From positions 1 through 21,720 of the forward strand of contig CAYWKM010000029.1 in assembly GCA_964459165.1 (NCBI GenBank): DNA of 21,720 nt. Direction: 5' to 3'. The notes beneath the pieces are model-generated. The model ran no database searches. It was not told the DNA's origin and saw nothing but the letters and a program-made list of their open reading frames with translations. Source of the DNA: RGIG4074 sp964459165 (GTDB lineage: Bacteria > Bacillota > Clostridia > Christensenellales > Borkfalkiaceae). Of the stretch, positions 13,381 through 21,621 are shown piece by piece. Position numbers and translations under genes: made by a program. Numbering within the stretch: position 1 is the first letter of the stretch; each line of letters starts with the position of its first letter.

Positions 13381-15612
13381 TTATTTATTTTTGTTGAAGT
13401 TGATCAGGCATCCGGCGAGAATGATTTTTTTCTCGTCTTCCGTGAGGAAGCCGAAGCGTAGGACGATATCTTTGGTTTTTCCTTCGGAAACGTGCTTCGC
13501 GATAATTCTTTCGCTTCCCTGTTGAATGGCTTCGTCGATATTTTCTATGTAGACGTAATCGCCCGTCTTAAAGTCGTTTTTTTCGGTCAGGAAAGGGATC
13601 ATCCCCCAGTTGATCAGGTTACTCCTGTAACGCTTCGTCGCATATTCGTTCGCAATGTTAGCTACGCCGCCCAAAACGCGTTGGCAGGAAGCCGCCTGTT
13701 CCCGCGCGGATCCGTCCCCCGGCTTGACAGCGCAAATAAAGCTTCCGTAAATCGTATTTTCGGCAACGGCGAGTCCGTTCAGTTCGCTTAGAACGCTTTC
13801 CGGAATTTTTCCCGTTTCTCTTCTTTCTTTTTCATCCTTTTGCACGTCTTTCGCTCTCTGTACATATAAGGGATCTTTGCGGGAGAGCGCAAAGGAAGCG
13901 AGCTTTAACGGATTGGAACGGTAGCTTGACGTTTCGCCCGAAGGAATCAGTTCGTCCGTCGTCGTCACGGGATCGGTAAGCACGCTCGCCGCTTTCATTA
14001 AAAGATTTTTTCCGAGCGCGATCTGTTCCGGCCAGTCGGCGATGTTTGGCCCGTACTTTAAATTTTCGTTCGCCTTAGGGCAACCGGCTCCGTAATATAC
14101 TCTGTTTTTATAAATTTCTTGATCGAACTTATATTTTTTTAAGCGTTTGTTGTTATATTCCAAATCCATCGCGCTCGTAAGATAGCCTCCGTTTGCGGCG
14201 GTGGCGGCAATGCTTCTCGCGTCCATCAGCGCGACGGCGGCAAGCTGACCGTCTTTCGGTTTGGAACCTTCGCGATTTTCGAAGTTTCTCGTCGTGTGGC
14301 GGATCGAAAATCCGTTGTTGGCGGGCACGTCTCCCGCGCCGAAGCAGGGACCGCAGAACGCCGTCTTCACGATTGCGCCCGTCTCCATGATAGAGGATAT
14401 ATAACCGTTGTCCGTTAATCCTTTTAATACGGGTTGAGAGGAGGGATATACGCTGAGGGTAAATTCGTCGTTTCCTATCGTTTTTCCCTTTAATATTTCG
14501 GCGGCTTCCGCTATGTTTTCGTACATTCCGCCCGCACAGCCGGCGATGACGCCCTGCGTTACCCGAACCTTCCCGTCCTCCGTAATTTTATCCGTCAGCG
14601 TGAACGAATCGTCGCCCTTCAATTTCCTGCCTTCTTCTTCTACCTTTTTTAAAATTTCGTAAGGATTGGCGAGAAATTCTCTTATCGTGTAAGCGTTGGA
14701 GGGATGGAAGGGAAGCGCGATCATGGGTTCCACCTTGGAAAGATTGACGACGATCGCGCCGTCGTAGTAGGCGATGGACGCGGGGGATATCCTTTTGTAG
14801 TCCTCTTTTCTTCCGTGTACGGTAAAATATTCCTCCGTCTTTTCATCCGTTTCCCAAATGGAGGACAGGCAGGCGGTTTCCGTCGTCATTACGTCGACGC
14901 CGTTTCTGAAATCCATGGAGAGAGTCTTTACGCCGGGACCGAAAAATTCGAGAATCTTATTTTTTGCGAAGCCCTTTTTGAACGTCGCGCCGATTAGGGC
15001 GATGGCGACGTCCTGCGGCCCTACGCCGCGGCGAAGCTTGCCCTTTAAATATACGGCGATCACTTCGGGACGCTTGACGTCGTACGTTTGATTTAAGATT
15101 TGTTTGACGAGTTCGGGGCCGCCTTCGCCGACCGCCATGGTTCCCAACGCCCCGTAACGGGTGTGCGAATCGGAGCCTAAGATCATCGCCCCGCATTTCG
15201 CTTGCACCTCCCTCATATATTGATGAATCACCGCAAGGTGCGCCGGAACGTAATCCGCCCCGTATTTTTTTGCGGCGGAAAGTCCGAATACGTGATCGTC
15301 CTCGTTGATCGTTCCCCCGACTGCGCAAAGGGAATTGTGGCAGTTGGTAAGGGTATAGGAGAGGGGAAATTTTTTAAGCCCGCTCGCTTTCGCGGTTTGA
15401 ATGATCCCTACATAGGTGATATCGTGCGAAGCTATAGCGTCGAATTTTATTTTCAGGTTTTCTTCCGTGCCTTTGTTGTGCGCGGCGAGAATGCCGTAGC
15501 TCATCGTTCCTTTGATCGCCTCGGCCTTTTGTTCCGACGTTCGGAACGCGTCTTTTTCGCGGACGAGCTTTCCGTCCATAGAGTAAACGCCGCCCTTGAT
15601 AAGTTTAATCAT
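13381..15612 (-). CDS. Aconitase-superfamily hydratase (YbhJ-like)
   Basis: This 743-residue protein is of the aconitase/isopropylmalate isomerase superfamily. It has the SDSHTRYGALGTMAVGEGG block, the first cluster cysteine in VIAGCAGGMYEN, the CxxC pair in TAFCGPCFGAGD for the [4Fe-4S] cluster, and a C-terminal swivel domain with GDGSAREQA. The overall pattern resembles the poorly characterised 'hydratase' YbhJ rather than AcnA or AcnB, so the substrate is unknown to me. I chose ATG 15612 because AAGGAG lies 8 nt upstream; an in-frame extension reaching 15678 would run into the promoter. It leads a minus-strand cluster, followed 25 nt later by the macrodomain gene. No other TCA-cycle or leucine-pathway gene is in the window, which argues for a specialised role. 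Confidence 0.85.
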   Translation of the reverse strand: MIKLIKGGVYSMDGKLVREKDAFRTSEQKAEAIKGTMSYGILAAHNKGTEENLKIKFDAIASHDITYVGIIQTAKASGLKKFPLSYTLTNCHNSLCAVGGTINEDDHVFGLSAAKKYGADYVPAHLAVIHQYMREVQAKCGAMILGSDSHTRYGALGTMAVGEGGPELVKQILNQTYDVKRPEVIAVYLKGKLRRGVGPQDVAIALIGATFKKGFAKNKILEFFGPGVKTLSMDFRNGVDVMTTETACLSSIWETDEKTEEYFTVHGRKEDYKRISPASIAYYDGAIVVNLSKVEPMIALPFHPSNAYTIREFLANPYEILKKVEEEGRKLKGDDSFTLTDKITEDGKVRVTQGVIAGCAGGMYENIAEAAEILKGKTIGNDEFTLSVYPSSQPVLKGLTDNGYISSIMETGAIVKTAFCGPCFGAGDVPANNGFSIRHTTRNFENREGSKPKDGQLAAVALMDARSIAATAANGGYLTSAMDLEYNNKRLKKYKFDQEIYKNRVYYGAGCPKANENLKYGPNIADWPEQIALGKNLLMKAASVLTDPVTTTDELIPSGETSSYRSNPLKLASFALSRKDPLYVQRAKDVQKDEKERRETGKIPESVLSELNGLAVAENTIYGSFICAVKPGDGSAREQAASCQRVLGGVANIANEYATKRYRSNLINWGMIPFLTEKNDFKTGDYVYIENIDEAIQQGSERIIAKHVSEGKTKDIVLRFGFLTEDEKKIILAGCLINFNKNK

Positions 15613-15649
15613 CGCTGTTGCTCCTTGGAAAATAATAAGATACGATTTT

Positions 15650-15678
15650 ATTTTACACCAATCGACGCGATTTTTCAA
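15650..15678 (-). promoter_or_regulatory. Sigma-A promoter of the hydratase/macrodomain cluster
   Basis: On the minus strand, TTGAAA (15678-15673) and TAAAAT (15655-15650) are 17 bp apart, with TG directly before the -10. The start site would be near 15643, about 30 nt ahead of the chosen ATG. This position excludes the longer reading-frame start. Confidence 0.75.
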
Positions 15679-15710
15679 GTATAATGAAGAGGATTCTATC
15701 GAAAAATTGT

Positions 15711-15739
15711 TTGCTTTCCGAATGCGTTCATGATATAAT
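15711..15739 (+). promoter_or_regulatory. Promoter producing a leaderless mRNA for the PH-like protein
   Basis: TTGCTT (15711-15716) and TATAAT (15734-15739) are 17 bp apart, with extended TGA before the -10. The A of the start codon is 15746, the seventh base after the -10, which is where transcription should begin. Confidence 0.65.
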
Positions 15740-15745
15740 ATATGT

Positions 15746-16210
15746 ATGAAGACGTATGAATATCAATTTACAAAGCTTATCAAGACGCTTATCTATATTT
15801 TGATCGTGCTTTGCGTGGTTTCCGTCGGGTTTTCCGTGTTTCGCTTTATCTCTTTTCTCCTCTCCGACAGCGCGGGATTGACGGCGAACGTCGTCATTCA
15901 ATGCGCGGTATCCGTACTGGTAGGCGGAATTGGCGCAGTCGTCGCTCTATCCATGCTGAGAAAATCTTGTTACGAGCTCACCGAAAGGCAGTTGATTACC
16001 CGTTTCGGGCTCATCGTCAGCCGTTATGAGATAAGCGATATCGTCGCCGTACATCTTTTTACCAAGACGAATAAGCTCGCCGTCTATTTTAAGAACGAGC
16101 GCTACATGGTCATCGTCGTAAAGGAGGAATGGTATCGCGATTTTATCGAGGAGCTCATAAAACGGAACCGATCCATCGCTTATCAGGAATCGGAAGAAGA
16201 CGAGAAATAA
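15746..16210 (+). CDS. Small two-TM membrane protein with bacterial PH-like domain
   Basis: This 154-residue protein has two hydrophobic segments, about residues 11-37 and 46-70, then a cytoplasmic region starting YELTERQLITRFGLIVSRYEI. That beta-rich pattern (YxLTxxxLxxRxG, then IxxI, then LAVYFKNERYMVIVV) is typical of small bacterial PH-like proteins found widely in Firmicutes; their function is mostly unknown. The C-terminus is acidic (ESEEDE). There is no ribosome site before the ATG, and the promoter's -10 ends 6 nt upstream, so the mRNA is probably leaderless. The next in-frame ATG lies far into the protein. It is a monocistronic unit ending at a strong terminator. The PH-like assignment is by pattern only. 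Confidence 0.7.
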   Translation: MKTYEYQFTKLIKTLIYILIVLCVVSVGFSVFRFISFLLSDSAGLTANVVIQCAVSVLVGGIGAVVALSMLRKSCYELTERQLITRFGLIVSRYEISDIVAVHLFTKTNKLAVYFKNERYMVIVVKEEWYRDFIEELIKRNRSIAYQESEEDEK

Positions 16211-16223
16211 TATTGAAAATCAG

Positions 16224-16263
16224 AAAAAAACGTGAATCCCGTGTTTCGGATTCACGTTTTTTT
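16224..16263. terminator. Strong bidirectional terminator
   Basis: A 9-bp GC-containing stem (16231-16239 with 16248-16256, loop of 8) is extended by seven A-T pairs and flanked by an A-run on the left and a T-run on the right. It can therefore end both the PH-like gene (+) and the lipoprotein gene (-), which converge here. Confidence 0.9.
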
Positions 16264-16267
16264 CTTG

Positions 16268-16720
16268 TCAGGAAGCGGACGTTTGCCGTTCCGCATTGTC
16301 GTCCGATGGATCGGCGTTGTCGTTCGTGCTTCCGTCTTCCGTATCGGGCGCGGGTTTTTTCTTACCATGTCGAGGATGCGGTCTGCAATGGTGTTTTCCT
16401 TCGTCGGATGCGCCGGGACAGTTTTCTTTGCCTTCTTCCTCCGATTCCGCCGGCTTTTCTTCCTTGTCCGATTTGTCTTTGGGTTTCAGGAAGTCGGGCA
16501 GCTCCAAAAATACGCGGCGATTGCCGTGCATTTCGTGAGGGAAATAGGGAAGAAATTCGCCTCTGCTTTCATGGAATCCCGCGTTTCTGTGCTCGATCGC
16601 AGGGGCGATGGGATCGGTTTCTGTTTTGTTGTCGTCGTTGCAGGAACAGAGCGTTCCCGCCGTGACGGCGAGCAAGGCGGCTGTAGCCGCTCTTATCAAT
16701 AATTTGCTGTGTTTCATCAT
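16268..16720 (-). CDS. Small acidic/His-rich lipoprotein of unknown function
   Basis: This 150-residue protein begins with a basic n-region, a hydrophobic stretch (LLIRAATAALLAVTAGT) and an LCSC lipobox, so it should be lipidated at the second cysteine and anchored outside the membrane. The mature part is low in complexity: a short segment rich in His, Phe and Pro (PYFPHEMHGNRRVFLELPDFLKP), then Lys/Glu-rich, His/Pro-rich (KHHCRPHPRHGKKKP) and Asp/Asn/Ser-rich tracts. I recognise no domain. The His-rich patch could bind metal, but that is a guess. There is no clear ribosome site before the ATG ATG pair (16720/16717). It sits divergently beside spoIIID. It is called real because signal peptide, lipobox and terminator all agree with the reading frame. 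Confidence 0.65.
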   Translation of the reverse strand: MMKHSKLLIRAATAALLAVTAGTLCSCNDDNKTETDPIAPAIEHRNAGFHESRGEFLPYFPHEMHGNRRVFLELPDFLKPKDKSDKEEKPAESEEEGKENCPGASDEGKHHCRPHPRHGKKKPAPDTEDGSTNDNADPSDDNAERQTSAS

Positions 16721-16800
16721 ATCAATAGTTTGTAAAAAGATAAAAGAATTATTCGCTCTCCTTCAAAAGGGCGCGCGGTCTTTCTGTCGGCAGACGAGGC

Positions 16801-16829
16801 GAATAAACGGGAAAATTCCGACATAATAT
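16801..16829 (+). promoter_or_regulatory. Sigma-E-like sporulation promoter of spoIIID
   Basis: GAATAAA (16801-16807) and CATAATAT (16822-16829) are 14 bp apart, which resembles the mother-cell sigma-E pattern (-35 ATA-rich, -10 CATAnnnT). No good sigma-A pair is visible in this gap. In Bacillus, spoIIID is a sigma-E gene, so the match fits expectation but is not proof. Confidence 0.5.
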
Positions 16830-16856
16830 AGAGCATATTCTCCTTGGAGGAAGGTT

Positions 16857-17114
16857 ATGTGGGAAAATATTGACGACAGGGCGAAAGTGTTGGCTTCGTA
16901 TATCATCGAGACGGGCTGCACTGTCCGCGCCTGCGCAAAAAAGTTCGGAATCAGTAAAAGCACGGTACATAAGGACGTTTCTGTTCGTTTGAAGGGAATC
17001 GATTATACTCTATTTTGTTCGGTGAGAAAAATTTTGGAAAAAAATCTCAGCGAGCGGCATATCCGCGGCGGCTTTGCCACAAAGATGAAATATTTGAAAA
17101 GGAAGGGAAAATAG
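16857..17114 (+). CDS. spoIIID: Sporulation transcriptional regulator SpoIIID
   Basis: This 85-residue DNA-binding protein matches SpoIIID along nearly its whole length: a Y-I-E-T-x-x-T-V-R segment, the helix-turn-helix core AKKFGISKSTVHKDV, then ERHIRGGFATKMKYLKRK. Bacillus SpoIIID is about 93 residues. SpoIIID acts in the mother cell after engulfment begins, repressing or activating sigma-E regulon genes and helping turn on sigK. The start is supported by GGAGG plus AAGG just upstream. The gene stands alone between an unrelated divergent lipoprotein gene and the activase operon, not beside the mreB or spoIIQ genes seen elsewhere. Its presence indicates an endospore-forming lineage or one that recently lost spores. 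Confidence 0.95.
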   Translation: MWENIDDRAKVLASYIIETGCTVRACAKKFGISKSTVHKDVSVRLKGIDYTLFCSVRKILEKNLSERHIRGGFATKMKYLKRKGK

Positions 17115-17152
17115 TTAATTTCGGCAACATATTTATTTTTTCGCGATATTTC

Positions 17153-17182
17153 TTGATTTTTCGCAAGGGGTTGTGCTATAAT
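17153..17182 (+). promoter_or_regulatory. Sigma-A promoter of the activase operon
   Basis: TTGATT (17153-17158) and TATAAT (17177-17182) are 18 bp apart, with TGC just before the -10. The start site would be near 17189, giving a leader of about 55 nt that ends in a GGGAGG ribosome site. Confidence 0.7.
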
Positions 17183-17243
17183 CTGTGTTGGAATAATAAA
17201 ATACGGAATTTTATGAAGATGAATACGGGAGGTACGTGAAGAT

Positions 17244-20195
17244 ATGTTCAATTTGCTTGGCATAGACGTGGGATCCACCACGGTAAAAGTGACGGTCATC
17301 AATCCCGAAACGGATGAAATATTATATAAAAGTTACGAAAGACATTTTTCACGGGTAAAGGAATGCGTCCTTTCCGAGTTGAAGAAAATCTCTTCTTCTT
17401 TCGGCGCGCAATATAAGGCGTGCATTACGGGGTCCGCCGGACTCGGTCTTGCGCAACGCAGCGGCGTCTCCTTTGTTCAGGAAGTACAGTCGGCGTTCGG
17501 CGCGATCAAAAAATATTATCCCGATGCGGACGCCGCAGTCGAACTTGGCGGCGAAGATGCAAAAATTATCTTTATCACGGGGGGAACGGAACAGCGCATG
17601 AACGGCAGCTGCGCCGGCGGCACGGGCGCGTTTATCGATCAGATGGCGACCCTCCTTAATATTTCCGTTTCGGAGATGGACGAACTCGCCTCGCGAGCGG
17701 AAAAAATTTATCCCATCGCTTCTCGTTGCGGCGTATTCGCCAAATCGGACATTCAACCGCTCATCAATCAAGGGTGCAAAAAAGAAGATATTTCCGCCTC
17801 TATTTTTCAAGCGGTCGTCGATCAGACGATCGCGGGACTTGCGCAGGGCAGAAGAATTAAAGGGAAGGTTTTGTTCCTCGGCGGTCCGCTGTATTTTTTA
17901 AAAAGCCTGAGAAAAGCGTTTATGACGACGCTGAACCTCGATGAAGAGCACGCCGTTTTTCCCGAAAACGCGCCATGCTTCATGTCGATCGGTTGCGCGC
18001 TGTATGCGGCTTCGTCCAAAGAGGACAGCATCGAAAATATTATTTCGAAAATCGAAAACATCAACGAGAGCGACGATATCGTCATTGGCGAACCTCTCTT
18101 TAACGATCAGAAAGAGTATTCCGACTTCATTGAACGGCATAAGCAGACGGATCTCGCCTTTGAAGATATCCATACGTACGAGGGCGACGCTTATCTCGGC
18201 ATCGACAGCGGCTCCACCACGACGAAGGTAATTCTCATCACGCCCGACTGTAAGATATTGTATTCGCACTATCAATCGAATAACGGTCAGCCGCTCGATA
18301 TCGTCGTCAATAAGCTCAAAGAAATTTATTGGCTGATGGGGGATAGGATTAACATCAAGGGCAGCGCCGTCACCGGGTATGGAGAAGATCTCATCAAAGC
18401 GGCTCTCCGCGTCGATTTCGGCATCGTCGAGACGGTCGCGCATTTCAAGGCGGCTCTGCATTTCAATCCCAACGTCGATTTCATCATCGATATCGGCGGT
18501 CAGGATATTAAGTGCTTTAAGGTGAAAAATCATTCGATCGATTCCATTATGCTCAACGAGGCGTGCTCCTCGGGTTGCGGTTCGTTTATTCAGACGTTTG
18601 CAAAAGCCATGGGCATGGGCATCGAAGAGTTTTCCCGTCTCGGATTGTTTGCCAAGCATCCCGTAGAGTTGGGATCTCGCTGTACGGTATTTATGAACAG
18701 CTCGGTGAAGCAGGCGCAAAAAGAGGGGGCTACCGTCGAAGATATTTCCGCCGGCTTGTCTTCCTCCATCGTAAAAAACGCAATCTATAAAGTAATTCGG
18801 GCAAGGACGCCCGACGAGCTCGGCGAAAATATCGTCGTGCAAGGCGGAACGTTCATGAACGACGCCGTTCTCCGCTCCTTTGAAAAGGAACTTGGAAAAA
18901 ACGTCGTTCGTCCGGGCATAGCGGGACTCATGGGCGCGTTCGGCGCGGCGCTATATGCCAAAGAAGCGCAGAACAGATATCAGATTACCAGCGATCTCAT
19001 CAATCCTATGCAGTTGGAAACGTTTACCTATCGGTCGAAATCCACCAACTGCCACGGGTGCACATCGAAATGCAACATCAACATCATCTCTTTCTCCGAC
19101 GGGAGAAAATATATTTCCGGAAACAAGTGCGAGAGGGGGGCGGGTCAAAAACTCGTCGAGAACCCTCTCGATATGTACGCTTATAAATACGAACGTTTGC
19201 AGAGCTGCGTAACGGGCAAGGTGAACGGCATGGTTCGCGGCGTGGTAGGGCTTCCGTTGCAACTCGTCATGTATGAACAGCTTCCCCTTTGGGCGGGATT
19301 CTTTGAAGCGTGCGGATTTCAGGTTCTATTAAGCGATAGAAGCAGTCGGCAACTCTATTATAAGGGACAGCATACCGTCGCCAGCGACACGGCGTGTTAT
19401 CCGGCCAAGCTCATGCACGGTCACATCGAAAGTCTCCTCGATAAGAACGTGGATTTTATCTTCTATCCTTGCGAGAGTTATAATTTAGACGAGCACGATT
19501 CCACCAATCATTACAATTGTCCCATCGTCGCTTATTATCCGGAGCTGTTAAAAGCCAATAACGAGCGTCTGAACGACGATAATTTTTATATGCCGTATTT
19601 GGATCCGAATATGCAAAGTTCCATGGCGAAGACGCTCCATCGGATGTTGTCAAAATATAAGGTTCCCATGAGCCGCATAAAGGCGGGCTTGAAGGAGGGC
19701 TTCGCTCGTCTCGATCAATACCATAAAGACGTGCACGATAAGGCAATGTCCATCCTTTCGGAGGCGGAGAGAACGGGAAAGCAGGTCGTCGTTCTCGCGG
19801 GTCGTCCTTATCACGTCGATCCGGAAATCAATCACGGCATCAATAAGCTTTTAAATTCTTTGGGATTCGCCATCGTTTCGGAAGACGGCATTTTTTCCGA
19901 AGCCGATTATGTAAAAGTGAACGTTCTCAACCAGTGGACGTATCACGCCCGTCTTTATCGTGCCGCAGATTACGTCGTCAAGCATAAAAATATTAATCTC
20001 GTTCAGCTCGTTTCCTTTGGCTGCGGTATCGACGCCATTACCACCGACGAGGTAAGATACATTCTCGAAAGCAACGGAAAGCTGTATACGCAAATTAAAA
20101 TCGATGAAATCAATAACCTCGGCGTCGTAAAAATCAGGCTTCGCAGTATGCTCGCCGCGATCGAGGAACAAAATTCTCACGCAGAGGAAAACTAA
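17244..20195 (+). CDS. 2-hydroxyacyl-CoA dehydratase activase-like protein, N-terminal part of a split 1,400-residue family
   Basis: This 983-residue protein has two tandem BcrAD/BadF/BadG ATPase domains followed by a DUF2229-type region. Domain 1 starts GIDVGSTTVKVT and carries Cys123 (GSCAGGTG) and Cys162 (RCGVFAKSD). Domain 2 starts GIDSGSTTTKVI and carries Cys441 (NEACSSGCGSF) and Cys480 (SRCTVF). The 39-residue spacing of the [4Fe-4S] ligands is the same in both. DUF2229 begins near residue 600 with a Cys cluster (Cys603, Cys606, Cys610, Cys629). Such proteins use ATP to push an electron to low potential for a partner Fe-S protein. In the usual single-chain family the sequence continues after 'KIRLRSMLAAIEE'; here it stops, and the remainder is the next gene, 16 bp downstream. 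ATG 17244 follows GGGAGG by about 11 nt. The physiological substrate is unknown. Confidence 0.88.
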   Translation: MFNLLGIDVGSTTVKVTVINPETDEILYKSYERHFSRVKECVLSELKKISSSFGAQYKACITGSAGLGLAQRSGVSFVQEVQSAFGAIKKYYPDADAAVELGGEDAKIIFITGGTEQRMNGSCAGGTGAFIDQMATLLNISVSEMDELASRAEKIYPIASRCGVFAKSDIQPLINQGCKKEDISASIFQAVVDQTIAGLAQGRRIKGKVLFLGGPLYFLKSLRKAFMTTLNLDEEHAVFPENAPCFMSIGCALYAASSKEDSIENIISKIENINESDDIVIGEPLFNDQKEYSDFIERHKQTDLAFEDIHTYEGDAYLGIDSGSTTTKVILITPDCKILYSHYQSNNGQPLDIVVNKLKEIYWLMGDRINIKGSAVTGYGEDLIKAALRVDFGIVETVAHFKAALHFNPNVDFIIDIGGQDIKCFKVKNHSIDSIMLNEACSSGCGSFIQTFAKAMGMGIEEFSRLGLFAKHPVELGSRCTVFMNSSVKQAQKEGATVEDISAGLSSSIVKNAIYKVIRARTPDELGENIVVQGGTFMNDAVLRSFEKELGKNVVRPGIAGLMGAFGAALYAKEAQNRYQITSDLINPMQLETFTYRSKSTNCHGCTSKCNINIISFSDGRKYISGNKCERGAGQKLVENPLDMYAYKYERLQSCVTGKVNGMVRGVVGLPLQLVMYEQLPLWAGFFEACGFQVLLSDRSSRQLYYKGQHTVASDTACYPAKLMHGHIESLLDKNVDFIFYPCESYNLDEHDSTNHYNCPIVAYYPELLKANNERLNDDNFYMPYLDPNMQSSMAKTLHRMLSKYKVPMSRIKAGLKEGFARLDQYHKDVHDKAMSILSEAERTGKQVVVLAGRPYHVDPEINHGINKLLNSLGFAIVSEDGIFSEADYVKVNVLNQWTYHARLYRAADYVVKHKNINLVQLVSFGCGIDAITTDEVRYILESNGKLYTQIKIDEINNLGVVKIRLRSMLAAIEEQNSHAEEN

Positions 20196-20211
20196 AGAGG
20201 AGGCGTCTCTA

Positions 20212-21495
20212 ATGGAAGAAACCCAAAAAAAGACAATCGACTATAAAGAGGACTATCCTAAATTTAATTGGGAAGAACGCGATAAATACACGATTCTCAT
20301 TCCCACCATGCTTCCTTACCATTTCGAGGTGCTCCAACACGTATTCGAGACGGAAGGGTATCATCTCGAAGTCCTCACCAACAGCTCCCGCGCCGTCGTC
20401 GACGAGGGGTTAAAGCACGTGCATAACGACGCCTGCTTTCCCGCGCTCTGCGTCATCGGTCAATTTATCGACGCGTTGAAGAGCGGAAAATACGATTTGA
20501 ATCATACGGCGGTTTGCATGACGCAGACGGGCGGCGGCTGTCGCGCTTCCAATTACATCTCTCTCATCCGTAAGGCTCTCAAAGCGGAATTTCCTCAGGT
20601 TCCCGTTCTCTCTATCAATTTTGCGGGACTCGAGAAAGATAACGGACTGAAATTTACCTTTCCGTTATTGAAAAAGACGGCGGTCGCTATTCTTTACGGC
20701 GACGTCATCATGAGTTTATATAACCAAACGAGACCTTACGAAAAGAACGCGGGGGATTCCGATGCGACGAGAAGGGCTTGTATCGAACATCTCAATAAAG
20801 AATTTGACGATAACTCTTATCTTCATTACAAGAAAACGATAAAATATCTGATCGAAGAATTTAAAAAGGTAGAGATCGTTGACGAAGAAAGAATCAAAGT
20901 GGGAATCGTAGGGGAAATCTACGTAAAATATTCTCCTCTCGCCAATTCGCATTTGGAGGAATTTCTCATATCCGAGGGTTGCGAGCCGATCGTTCCTTCT
21001 CTGATGGATTTTATCCTCTATTGTATCGTCAATATTCTCAACGATAAAACGTATTACGGGCATAAAACGAAGTTTCGCTTTATTTATGTTTTCGTCTATC
21101 ACTGGCTTTTAAAGATTCAGAAAACGATCAGAAATATTTATATCGAAGACGGGCGTTACGAACCCATGCACGATTTTAAGCACGTGAGAAAATGTTCCGA
21201 TAAAGTAATCAACCAAGGCGTAAAAATGGGCGAAGGGTGGTTGATCCCCGCAGAAATCGCCGCCATGGCGGAAACGGGAACGGAAAATATCGTTTGCGCG
21301 CAGCCTTTCGGCTGTCTGCCCAATCATATCGTAGGCAAGGGAACGATACGTACCTTAAAAAATATGTATAAAGACGAAAATATCGTCGCCGTCGATTACG
21401 ATCCTTCCTCGACGAAGGTGAATCAGGAAAATCGCATCAAATTAATGATCGCCACCGCGAGGGAAAACAAGAAAAATAAACAGACGCGGCCATAA
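20212..21495 (+). CDS. HgdB/DUF2229-like C-terminal partner of the split activase (double-cubane-type protein)
   Basis: This 427-residue protein corresponds to the C-terminal third of the long acyl-CoA dehydratase activase family. Conserved blocks include VDEGLKHVHNDACFPALCVIGQF, MTQTGGGCRASNY and CAQPFGCLPNHIVGKG; their cysteines probably help hold a low-potential Fe-S cluster. It has no ATPase motif, so it depends on the upstream protein for reduction. GAGGAGG sits 8 nt before the ATG and the gap to the upstream gene is 16 bp, so equal expression is expected. Together the two chains add up to 1,410 residues, close to the single-chain form. The sequence is clean on both sides of the break, which points to a stable gene split rather than a recent frameshift. 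The reaction is not predictable; related proteins reduce small molecules or dehydrate 2-hydroxyacyl-CoA. Confidence 0.87.
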   Translation: MEETQKKTIDYKEDYPKFNWEERDKYTILIPTMLPYHFEVLQHVFETEGYHLEVLTNSSRAVVDEGLKHVHNDACFPALCVIGQFIDALKSGKYDLNHTAVCMTQTGGGCRASNYISLIRKALKAEFPQVPVLSINFAGLEKDNGLKFTFPLLKKTAVAILYGDVIMSLYNQTRPYEKNAGDSDATRRACIEHLNKEFDDNSYLHYKKTIKYLIEEFKKVEIVDEERIKVGIVGEIYVKYSPLANSHLEEFLISEGCEPIVPSLMDFILYCIVNILNDKTYYGHKTKFRFIYVFVYHWLLKIQKTIRNIYIEDGRYEPMHDFKHVRKCSDKVINQGVKMGEGWLIPAEIAAMAETGTENIVCAQPFGCLPNHIVGKGTIRTLKNMYKDENIVAVDYDPSSTKVNQENRIKLMIATARENKKNKQTRP

Positions 21496-21555
21496 TCGTC
21501 GGCAAACTGTTCGTCAAGTCGCGAAAATCGGAAAATAGTACGAAACGCCGTCAAT

Positions 21556-21585
21556 TTTATAAACCGTTCCTAAATGTAAAGTCAA
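21556..21585 (-). promoter_or_regulatory. Possible antisense-directed promoter
   Basis: On the minus strand, TTGACT (21585-21580) and TATAAA (21561-21556) are 18 bp apart. It would transcribe leftward into the 3' end of the activase partner gene, where no minus-strand gene is evident. It may be a chance match. Confidence 0.3.
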
Positions 21586-21587
21586 AG

Positions 21588-21621
21588 AAAGCCCCTTCTG
21601 AATGTTTTCAGAAGGGGCTTT
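21588..21621 (+). terminator. Hairpin after the activase operon, probable terminator
   Basis: A perfect 13-bp stem (21588-21600 with 21609-21621) has an 8-nt loop. It ends in only three T before GAAGAG, so it is strong as a hairpin but lacks a proper T-tract. It could be a terminator, an mRNA-stabilising 3' hairpin, or a leader element of the next gene, whose ribosome site follows within a few bases. Confidence 0.5.

Noticed and set aside
17898..18842. A 314-codon minus-strand open frame opposite the activase gene
   Set aside because: It is a shadow of the plus-strand gene, whose motifs are conserved across the same span.
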